From Gammaproteobacteria bacterium (GTDB taxonomy: Bacteria > Pseudomonadota > Gammaproteobacteria > Enterobacterales > GCA-2746155): a stretch of DNA of 6,212 bases. Positions 1-4,954 of this stretch are shown here, one piece after another. The translations under genes and the position numbers were made by a program. Within the stretch, counting starts at the first letter, position 1. Each line of letters opens with the position of its first letter. The stretch is taken from positions 1 to 6,212 of the forward strand of contig JAAGZM010000153.1 in the NCBI GenBank assembly GCA_024206355.1, given 5' to 3'. The notes beneath the pieces are model-generated. The model saw nothing but the letters and a program-made list of their open reading frames with translations. It made no database searches and was not told the origin of the DNA.

Positions 1-690
1 CTTTCTGGTATTGGTGAAGTGATTGTAGTAGCACCTGACAGGAATCGTAGTGCTGCTAGTAGTTCTTTGACCATTGATAATCCTATTCGAATGGAAAAAA
101 CTTCAATGGGATATTATGCCGTTACAGGTACACCGGCAGATTGTATCCATATTGCACATCACACGATTTTGAAAGGTGAGTTACCTGACATTGTGGTTTC
201 TGGTATCAATATGGGAGCTAATTTAGGAGATGATGTGCTTTATTCTGGCACTGTTGCAGCTGCCATTGAAGGTCGTTTTTTAGGTGTTCCTGCGTTAGCT
301 ATCTCTATGGCTAGTCGTGAATGTAATAACTTATATACAGCAGGACAAGTAGCAAAACAACTGACTGAGCAATTACTAAAAGATGACTTAGGTGCGGACA
401 GAATTCTTAATGTAAATGTACCAGACTGCCCTTTATCTGAACTTAAGGGATTTCAGGTCACTAGGCAGGGCCATCGCCATCGAGAAAATGTTGTTATGCC
501 GTCAACAGACTCTAGAAACCGTCCTATTTATTGGTTGGCTCCACCACTCAGTGCCAAAGATGCAGGTGTAGGCACAGACTTTCATGCGATAAAGAACTCA
601 TTTGTATCGGTTACACCTCTGCAAGTTGATTTAACTGCCTATAAAGCATTTGATCAAGTTTCAGACTGGATATCGGAGATATCTATATGA
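1..690 (+). CDS. surE: 5'/3'-nucleotidase SurE (partial, 5' end outside window)
   Basis: SurE is a cytoplasmic, metal-dependent phosphatase acting on nucleoside 5'- and 3'-monophosphates (family knowledge). The reading frame is open from base 1. It gives LSGIGEV followed by the conserved block VVAPDRNRSAASSSLT, which contains the family's active-site Ser, and then VSGINMGANLGDDVLYSGTV, which contains the conserved Asn and Gly residues of the nucleotide/metal site. It ends near LQVDLTAYKAF, like the family C-terminus. 229 residues are visible; family members are about 250, so roughly 20-25 residues are missing, including the metal-binding Asp-Asp near the N-terminus. The GTG at 19 is an internal valine, not a start. 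The stop overlaps the pcm start by four bases (ATGA), indicating translational coupling. Identification is secure. Confidence 0.96.
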   Translation, partial: LSGIGEVIVVAPDRNRSAASSSLTIDNPIRMEKTSMGYYAVTGTPADCIHIAHHTILKGELPDIVVSGINMGANLGDDVLYSGTVAAAIEGRFLGVPALAISMASRECNNLYTAGQVAKQLTEQLLKDDLGADRILNVNVPDCPLSELKGFQVTRQGHRHRENVVMPSTDSRNRPIYWLAPPLSAKDAGVGTDFHAIKNSFVSVTPLQVDLTAYKAFDQVSDWISEISI

Positions 691-1355
691 ATTCAAGAGA
701 TCTTCACGGAATTGGCATGACTTCTCAACGAACTCGACGACGTTTGGTTCAAAGGCTAGAAGATGAAGGTATTAAAAATCAAGATGTCTTAAATATCATG
801 TCAACCACTCCTAGGCATTTATTTGTTGATGAGGCGATGTCTCATCGAGCTTATGAAGATATTTCATTGCCTATTGGTCGAGGGCAGACAATTTCACAGC
901 CTTATATTGTTGCAAGAATGACAGAAATATTGCTTGAAGCAGGCTCATGTAATCGGATCTTAGAAATTGGTACTGGCTCTGGATTTCAGACTGCTATCCT
1001 TGCGCAACTTTTTGATAAAGTTTATTCAATTGAACGTATCAAAGCACTACAAGATAAAGCTAGAAAACAGTTAATGACATTAAGACTGATGAATGTCGAA
1101 TACCGCTATGGTGATGGTGGAGAGGGCTGGTCTGAGAAAAGTCCTTTTGATGCAATCATTGTAACAGCAGCTCCTCCTGTATTACCTCGGATGTTAATGC
1201 AACAACTTGCTGATGGCGGTCATATGGTCGTGCCGGTCGGAGCTGTTGATGGGAAGCAAAATCTCTGCCTGATCCAAAGAGTAGGTGATGATTTTGAGAA
1301 ACATATTTTGGAAAGTGTTCGATTTGTGCCTCTTCTTGGCGGTGCACTAGAGTGA
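687..1355 (+). CDS. pcm: Protein-L-isoaspartate O-methyltransferase
   Basis: Pcm uses S-adenosylmethionine to methylate L-isoaspartyl residues and so starts repair of aged proteins in the cytoplasm (family knowledge). The 222-residue product shows RHLFVDEA (43-50), PIGRGQTISQPYIVA (62-76), the SAM-binding motif I LEIGTGSGFQTAILA (92-106), YSIERI (113-118), GDG (142-144), FDAIIVTAAPP (154-164) and the C-terminal VRFVPLLGG (211-219). This is the full family layout. The ATG at 687 overlaps the surE stop and has a GGAG at 675-678, 8 bases upstream. Met11 (base 717, MTSQRTRRRL) matches the annotated start of some homologues and is the alternative. The stop overlaps the next gene by four bases (GTGA), so this is an internal operon gene. 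Confidence 0.97.
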   Translation: MNSRDLHGIGMTSQRTRRRLVQRLEDEGIKNQDVLNIMSTTPRHLFVDEAMSHRAYEDISLPIGRGQTISQPYIVARMTEILLEAGSCNRILEIGTGSGFQTAILAQLFDKVYSIERIKALQDKARKQLMTLRLMNVEYRYGDGGEGWSEKSPFDAIIVTAAPPVLPRMLMQQLADGGHMVVPVGAVDGKQNLCLIQRVGDDFEKHILESVRFVPLLGGALE

Positions 1356-1930
1356 AAATGTTTACAGTACTCTATGATCGTGTTTTAGTTTGGTCACGCC
1401 ATCGTCTTGCTACACGATATCTCATCATAATGAGCTTCGCAGAGTCAATATTTTTTCCTATACCTGTTGATGTAATGCTTGCTCCAATGACGTTAGCACG
1501 TCCTGATAAGGCATGGTTTTATGCTTCAATTACATCGCTAGCTTCAGTTACTGGAGGTCTCTTTGGGTATTTGTTGGGGTATTTTGCCTTTGAAGGGTTG
1601 GTTGAACCTCTGATAACTACGGCAGGTTATACTGAGCGATATATTCAGGTTAATGAATGGTTTAAGGAATATGGTTTTTGGGTTGTTTTTCTTGCAGGAT
1701 TTAGCCCAATTCCATATAAAATTTTTACCGTATCTGCAGGTGCACTGCAAATGGCTATTTTGCCTTTCTTGCTAGCTTCTGCTATTGGGCGTTCTGCGCG
1801 TTTCTTCCTTGTAGCAGGTTTGATTTACTGGGGAGGAGATGCAATGGAGCGAAAATTACGTGAGTATATTGATGTCTTAGGCTGGATTGTTATATCTTTA
1901 GTTGTGTCGTTGTATTTTATTTATGCCTGA
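1352..1930 (+). CDS. DedA/YqaA-family inner-membrane protein (VTT domain)
   Basis: This is a 192-residue integral membrane protein of the DedA (VTT/SNARE-associated) superfamily, YqaA-like branch. DedA members are linked to lipid-carrier flipping and envelope homeostasis, but the activity of this branch is not settled. Two re-entrant-loop signatures are visible: FAESIFFPIPVDVM (29-42), with Glu31, Pro36 and Pro38, and FLAGFSPIPYKIFTVSAG (113-130), followed by GRSARF (146-151). Hydrophobic segments lie near 56-80, 108-128, 133-160 and 176-191. The gene starts at GTG 1352, overlapping the pcm stop, or at ATG 1358. A GGCGG at 1338-1342 and the usual M-K-hydrophobic-F N-terminus slightly favour GTG. 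It sits between pcm and nlpD, a common gammaproteobacterial arrangement. The family call is solid; the substrate is unknown. Confidence 0.88.
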   Translation: MKMFTVLYDRVLVWSRHRLATRYLIIMSFAESIFFPIPVDVMLAPMTLARPDKAWFYASITSLASVTGGLFGYLLGYFAFEGLVEPLITTAGYTERYIQVNEWFKEYGFWVVFLAGFSPIPYKIFTVSAGALQMAILPFLLASAIGRSARFFLVAGLIYWGGDAMERKLREYIDVLGWIVISLVVSLYFIYA

Positions 1931-2717
1931 GAATATAATCTCTTATCGCCTCAGCTTGCTGCTGATGTCACTGCTGTTTTTAATTTCCTGTGGTCCTAAG
2001 CATCGTTCCGCTCCAGTAAGAAATCTCTCTATTGAACCGGTCAATCAAAAATTATGGAAAGTGGGTCGCTATAAAGTTAGAAAAAATGATACGTTATATT
2101 CAATAGCATTTAAGTTTGATCTGGATTTTCAGCAACTTGTAAGAATTAATCAGATCAGTAAGCCTTATAAGATCTACCCTGGAGATGAATTGCAACTGCG
2201 GTATGCTAAAAAGCAAGCTAGTTCTTCCTCAACACCAAAGAAACATGTTGCCGAGCAACAAAGAAAAAAAACAGTTTCTACTAGTACTTCCAGTACAAAT
2301 ACTGTGCTTAATTCAAATTCAACATTTGATACAAAAAAAAAGGTGGCAGCCTGGTTTTGGCCTGTTAACAATAAGGGTTCAAAGAAAATTTATTTGAACA
2401 AAGATGATCAACAAGGCATTAATATATCAGGTTCTTTAGGTGATCCAATTAAGGCTTCTGCCGATGGACGAGTGGTATACAGTGGGAATGGCTTAGTTGG
2501 CTATGGCAATTTGATTATCATCAAACATAGTCGGTCATATCTGAGCGCTTATGCGCATAATGATAGTTTGCTAGTCAAAGAGAAACAGGTCATTAAGGCC
2601 GGTCAGAAAATTGCAACAATGGGTACAAATGGTACTGGTCGAATACAGTTACACTTTGAGATTCGGTTCCAAGGTAGACAGGTTGATCCGCTGAAGTACT
2701 TGCCTTCACTCGATTAG
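1923..2717 (+). CDS. nlpD: NlpD-type LysM/degenerate-LytM lipoprotein (amidase activator)
   Basis: NlpD is an outer-membrane lipoprotein that activates a periplasmic peptidoglycan amidase (AmiC in E. coli) during daughter-cell separation (family knowledge). From ATG 1923 the product is 264 residues. It has a lipoprotein signal ending in lipobox LISC with Cys23, a LysM domain (about 50-93, YKVRKNDTLYSIAFKF), a Ser/Thr/Lys-rich linker (about 95-145) and an M23/LytM domain (about 164-261) with GYGNLIIIKH, YLSAYAHND and LHFEIR. The zinc site is degenerate: the canonical H-x-G-I-D is QQGIN (163-167) and H-x-H is QLH (242-244), as expected for a non-catalytic activator. The start overlaps the upstream gene by 8 bases and has no clear Shine-Dalgarno, so coupling is likely. 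A TTG at 1902 would add seven residues and is unlikely. rpoS does not follow. Confidence 0.93.
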   Translation: MPENIISYRLSLLLMSLLFLISCGPKHRSAPVRNLSIEPVNQKLWKVGRYKVRKNDTLYSIAFKFDLDFQQLVRINQISKPYKIYPGDELQLRYAKKQASSSSTPKKHVAEQQRKKTVSTSTSSTNTVLNSNSTFDTKKKVAAWFWPVNNKGSKKIYLNKDDQQGINISGSLGDPIKASADGRVVYSGNGLVGYGNLIIIKHSRSYLSAYAHNDSLLVKEKQVIKAGQKIATMGTNGTGRIQLHFEIRFQGRQVDPLKYLPSLD

Positions 2718-2726
2718 AAAATCGAG
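2709..2726 (+). repeat. Inverted repeat on the nlpD stop codon
   Basis: CTCGATT (2709-2715), a 4-base loop AGAA, then AATCGAG (2720-2726) form a perfect 7-bp stem. It includes the last codons and the TAG stop of nlpD. No T-run follows, so it is not a canonical intrinsic terminator. It could be a weak terminator or a 3'-end-stabilising hairpin. The repeat is directly visible; any function is inferred. Confidence 0.45.
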
Positions 2727-2788
2727 CTGCTAGTAAATCTCAGTGAATTTCAACAAAAAAACTGATCTATGCTAATAATGTCTAATTC

Positions 2789-2817
2789 TAGACAAGGTGT
2801 AATATTATGTTTATTCT
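2789..2817 (+). promoter_or_regulatory. Candidate sigma-70 promoter for the oxidoreductase gene
   Basis: TAGACA (2789-2794, 5 of 6 to TTGACA), a 17-base spacer and TATTCT (2812-2817, 4 of 6 to TATAAT) lie in the 152-base gap after nlpD. A start near 2824 would leave a leader of about 45 bases before ATG 2870. A second -10-like TAGAAT lies at 2831-2836 without a good -35. In an AT-rich spacer such matches arise easily by chance, so this is tentative. Confidence 0.3.
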
Positions 2818-2869
2818 TTTCACAACATTTTAGAATAAGATCATATAAAGCAATCTGGAAACCAAAAAA

Positions 2870-4090
2870 ATGGACCGCCGAACTCTAATTAAATTACTTG
2901 CAGCTATGAGTGTCTCAGGTTGCGGAACTCTGAATAATACTGCCAAGGGTTTGCGTGTTGTAGTTGCAGGTGCCGGAATCATCGGTGCATCCATTGCGTA
3001 TCACCTTGCTAAATCAGGGGCCAAAGTAACCATTATCGACAAACAGGGGCCTGCAACTCATGCCACTGGTGGAAGCTTTGCATGGATTAATGCCACCTGG
3101 GCCAAACAGCCACAACATTACCATGCATTGACTCAATCGAGTGTAGCGAACTGGCATGGCTTGCAACAGGATTTAAATCTCGACATTAGATGGCAAGGAT
3201 CGCTCGAATGGTACGACTCAGATAAAAGAACAGCAAAACTTGTTGAACAAATTGCCGAGCAACAGGCGTGGGGAGAGCGTGCTCGAATGGTTGATACCAA
3301 TGAGCTCGCAGAACTTGAACCAGAAGTTGAATTTGGCAATGCAAAGCTAGCAGCATTCTCGGAAAATGATGGGGCAATTGATCCTGTTGTAACTACCAAA
3401 AAGATGCTTACTGCTGCCAGAGCTATGGGTGCGAAGATACAGTATCCTTGTGAGCTGGTGGATGTTTCACTCAAAAGTGGCAGGCTTGTGGAAGTGACTA
3501 CCAGTCTTGGTACAATCAAGGCAGACCGATTAGTGTTGGCTACCGGTGCTGAGTTAGATGCAGGCAAGCAATTTGCTGATTTCAATATACCGCAGCGATC
3601 CACACCTGGAATTATCGTCACTACAGCACCTATGCCACGCTTGATAAACCGAATAATTTCGGCGCCAGGAGCTCATCTACACCAAAGGAATGATGGCAGA
3701 ATTGTGATCGGAGAGCAGGCCGGTGTGCCTCAAAATGAAGCACATGCACAGCGATTAAAAAACAGACCAAACAGGCATCCAGACAAAAAGATTGCAATGC
3801 AGCATGCTTCCAGAATACTAGACTCTTCAGCCACTTTCGTACCCCGCATTAGTGCTGCAACAATTGATGATGTACGAATAGGCTGGCGACCATTGCCTTT
3901 GGATGGACACCCGGTAATAGGCCCTTCGAGAGCAAGACCAGATGTATATTTTGCCATCATGCACAGTGGGGTTTCTTTGGCACCAATTGTTGGACAATTG
4001 GCAGTACATGAATTAGCAAATGCAACTGTTATCAAACGTCTTGATGAGTATCGACCGGGTAGGGAGTTTGTACGAATTAAACGATACTGA
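2870..4090 (+). CDS. DAO-family FAD-dependent oxidoreductase with Tat/lipoprotein-like signal
   Basis: This 406-residue flavoprotein belongs to the D-amino-acid dehydrogenase/glycine-sarcosine oxidase (DAO) superfamily, whose members oxidise amines or amino acids. The Rossmann FAD motif is at 29-57: LRVVVAGAGIIG with GxGxxG at 34-39 and Asp57 closing strand 2. TGGSFAWINA follows at 66-75, LVLATGAELDAG at 221-232, and the typical C-terminal FAD motif RIGWRPLPLDGHPVIG at 336-351 with MHSGVSLAP at 364-371. The N-terminus has DRRTLIK (2-8), resembling a twin-arginine RRxFLK motif, then a short hydrophobic stretch and lipobox VSGC with Cys18. This suggests Tat export and lipid anchoring. There is only a weak GGA upstream (2857-2859). 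Met13 is an alternative start that would remove the signal, but it has no better ribosome site. G+C looks higher than in neighbouring genes. The substrate cannot be read from the sequence. Confidence 0.85.
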   Translation: MDRRTLIKLLAAMSVSGCGTLNNTAKGLRVVVAGAGIIGASIAYHLAKSGAKVTIIDKQGPATHATGGSFAWINATWAKQPQHYHALTQSSVANWHGLQQDLNLDIRWQGSLEWYDSDKRTAKLVEQIAEQQAWGERARMVDTNELAELEPEVEFGNAKLAAFSENDGAIDPVVTTKKMLTAARAMGAKIQYPCELVDVSLKSGRLVEVTTSLGTIKADRLVLATGAELDAGKQFADFNIPQRSTPGIIVTTAPMPRLINRIISAPGAHLHQRNDGRIVIGEQAGVPQNEAHAQRLKNRPNRHPDKKIAMQHASRILDSSATFVPRISAATIDDVRIGWRPLPLDGHPVIGPSRARPDVYFAIMHSGVSLAPIVGQLAVHELANATVIKRLDEYRPGREFVRIKRY

Positions 4091-4231
4091 TTGTTGGATT
4101 AATACTATATTATGTACGTTCTATATTTAGGCAGGTATTGATTAGTTAACTCTAAGGATAAAGCCATTAGCAATACAATATAAAACAAAATATATTGAAA
4201 TAGGATTCTAGGTTAAAAAAATTACCCATCA
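4091..4231. other. Convergent intergenic spacer, AT-rich
   Basis: This 141-base gap separates the 3' ends of the oxidoreductase gene and the marR gene. I see no convincing hairpin with a T-run for the + strand gene. It contains ATATTTAGGCA (4123-4133), the exact reverse complement of TGCCTAAATAT at 4812-4822 on the other side of marR. It also holds ATATTATGT (4107-4115), a 9-base direct match to 2802-2810 on the other side of the oxidoreductase gene. Confidence 0.5.
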
Positions 4232-4240
4232 TTAAGTAAT
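4214..4240 (-). terminator. Possible weak intrinsic terminator of marR
   Basis: Read on the minus strand, ATTAC (4240-4236) and GTAAT (4225-4221) form a 5-bp AT-rich stem with a 10-base loop. A run of T follows directly (A-run at about 4215-4221 on the plus strand). The stem overlaps the marR stop codon. The position and T-run fit an intrinsic terminator, but the stem is short and weak. Confidence 0.3.
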
Positions 4241-4705
4241 AGGCTTTGATGTCAGTGTAGCACTAAGAGTAGCGAGTATTTGATTAAGGGATTTAATCTG
4301 ACTTTTGGTGAGACAAGAAGTTGCTTCTGCCTCAAGACCTAGTCCAAGAGGAATAATCTTTTTATAAAGCTCCCAACCATCATCAGTCAAAGCAAGCATA
4401 AATTTGCGCTTATCTGCTTTATCGATAACTTTGGTTATCTGACCGCCTTTAAGGAGATTTTTAACTCTTCTACTGACCGTCATTTGAGAATAACCTGATA
4501 ATTCACAAATTTCGATAGCAGAAACATCGGGATGAGCACCTATCACAATCAATATATGATACTCACGACGTGATATTCCCCACTCAGAAGGTATCGTCTC
4601 TTCATACCTGTGAGCAAAAAAGTTAACCATTTGCAGCATAGGGAAAAGAATTGATTTATTAATGCTTGCAACTGCATCTTGGGCTAGTTTTGATTTGTCA
4701 GTCAT
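4232..4705 (-). CDS. MarR-family winged-helix transcriptional regulator
   Basis: This 157-residue protein has MarR architecture: an N-terminal dimerisation helix (about 15-36), WGISRREYHILIVIGAHPD (42-60), and a helix-turn-helix starting at VSAIEICELSGYSQ with recognition helix SQMTVSRRVKNLLKGG (73-88). The beta-wing IDKADKRKFMLALTDDG (94-110) carries the family Asp/Arg pattern (Asp98, Arg100) and the TDxG element, followed by C-terminal dimerisation helices. MarR proteins usually bind palindromes as dimers and release DNA on binding a small phenolic or other ligand (family knowledge). The gene is divergent from hyuA across 249 bases that include a perfect palindrome, so control of hyuA and possibly of itself is the simple inference. 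The Shine-Dalgarno is weak (TTTGG). The ligand is unknown. Confidence 0.92.
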   Translation of the reverse strand: MTDKSKLAQDAVASINKSILFPMLQMVNFFAHRYEETIPSEWGISRREYHILIVIGAHPDVSAIEICELSGYSQMTVSRRVKNLLKGGQITKVIDKADKRKFMLALTDDGWELYKKIIPLGLGLEAEATSCLTKSQIKSLNQILATLSATLTSKPIT

Positions 4706-4734
4706 TGCATTACCAAATGTCTACGTTAGAGGTG

Positions 4735-4763
4735 AGCATGGATTAATCAAAAGTTTTTGTCAA
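4735..4763 (-). promoter_or_regulatory. Candidate marR promoter
   Basis: On the minus strand there is a perfect TTGACA -35 (4763-4758), a 17-base spacer, and CATGCT (4740-4735, 3 of 6 to TATAAT). Transcription would start near 4728, about 22 bases before the marR ATG. The -35 is excellent and the -10 poor, as expected for a promoter that is weak or needs help. Confidence 0.4.
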
Positions 4764-4776
4764 TGCTTTGCTATTA

Positions 4777-4788
4777 CTGCTTTTGCAG
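4777..4788. repeat. Small palindrome upstream of the marR promoter
   Basis: CTGC-TTTT-GCAG is a 4+4 inverted repeat with a 4-base centre. On the minus strand its core is CAAAAG, the same core as the larger palindrome at 4887-4906. CAAAAG also occurs at 4748-4753 inside the marR promoter spacer. It may be a secondary regulator site, but arms this short can arise by chance. Confidence 0.25.
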
Positions 4789-4802
4789 ATACTGGTTAAT
4801 TA

Positions 4803-4822
4803 GCCTAAATATGCCTAAATAT
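4803..4822 (+). repeat. Tandem 10-base direct repeat
   Basis: GCCTAAATAT occurs twice in perfect tandem (4803-4812 and 4813-4822), so the period is about one helical turn. It lies in the marR-hyuA spacer about 50 bases upstream of the proposed hyuA -10. An inverted copy, extended by one base, lies at 4123-4133 beyond the marR 3' end. Helical phasing upstream of a promoter is compatible with an activator or nucleoid-protein site, but this is unproven. Confidence 0.45.
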
Positions 4823-4847
4823 CCCTTTAAAAGGCGTCTAATAAATA

Positions 4848-4876
4848 TTCCAAAACGATTAAAAAACTGTTATCCT
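4848..4876 (+). promoter_or_regulatory. Candidate hyuA promoter with extended -10
   Basis: TTCCAA (4848-4853, 3 of 6 to TTGACA), a 17-base spacer, and TATCCT (4871-4876, 4 of 6) preceded by TGT (4868-4870) form an extended -10 (TGnTATCCT). A start near 4883 would give a leader of about 70 bases and place the palindrome at 4887-4906 just downstream of +1. This is the best candidate I see in the spacer, but the -35 is weak. Confidence 0.35.
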
Positions 4877-4886
4877 CGATGAAAAG

Positions 4887-4906
4887 ATAGTAACAAAAGT
4901 TACTAT
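4887..4906. promoter_or_regulatory. Perfect 20-base palindrome, candidate MarR operator
   Basis: ATAGTAAC (4887-4894), AAAA, and GTTACTAT (4899-4906) form a perfect 8+8 inverted repeat. A G-T wobble and two further A-T pairs can extend it outward. Its length fits a site for a MarR-type dimer. It lies between the proposed hyuA -10 and the hyuA ribosome site, where a bound repressor would block initiation or elongation. The symmetry is directly visible; the assignment to the adjacent MarR protein is inferred. Confidence 0.55.
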
Positions 4907-4943
4907 TTTCTGGTTATTCTGGGGTCATTGTCAATTATTAGAT

Positions 4944-4948
4944 GAGGA
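4944..4948 (+). promoter_or_regulatory. Ribosome binding site of hyuA
   Basis: GAGGA lies 6 bases before the ATG at 4955. It fixes the start of the hydantoinase gene, with the motif GCDIGGTFTD beginning at residue 7. It is one of the clearest Shine-Dalgarno sequences in the window. Confidence 0.75.
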
Positions 4949-4954
4949 TATTAA

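Noticed and set aside
19..690. SurE starting at GTG 19
   Set aside because: The frame is open to base 1 and the upstream residues match the family, so this GTG is an internal valine and the gene is truncated by the window edge.
1902..1922. Upstream TTG start for nlpD
   Set aside because: It would add seven residues with a Cys-rich start and a rare start codon. ATG 1923 gives a normal lipoprotein signal with the lipobox Cys at 23.
2718..2869. Degraded rpoS remnant after nlpD
   Set aside because: I looked for sigma-70 family core motifs in all frames of this short AT-rich gap and recognised none.
3133..3621. 162-codon antisense open frame inside the oxidoreductase gene
   Set aside because: It lies wholly opposite a well-supported flavoprotein gene, its product is Ser/Ala-rich with no recognisable domain, and it looks like a codon-bias shadow.
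3730..4035. 101-codon antisense open frame near the oxidoreductase 3' end
   Set aside because: It overlaps the conserved C-terminal FAD region of the real gene and shows no family resemblance.
4887..4910. Palindrome read as an intrinsic terminator
   Set aside because: It is followed by TTTTC, but no + strand gene ends upstream and the stem is AT-rich. Its place before hyuA fits an operator better.
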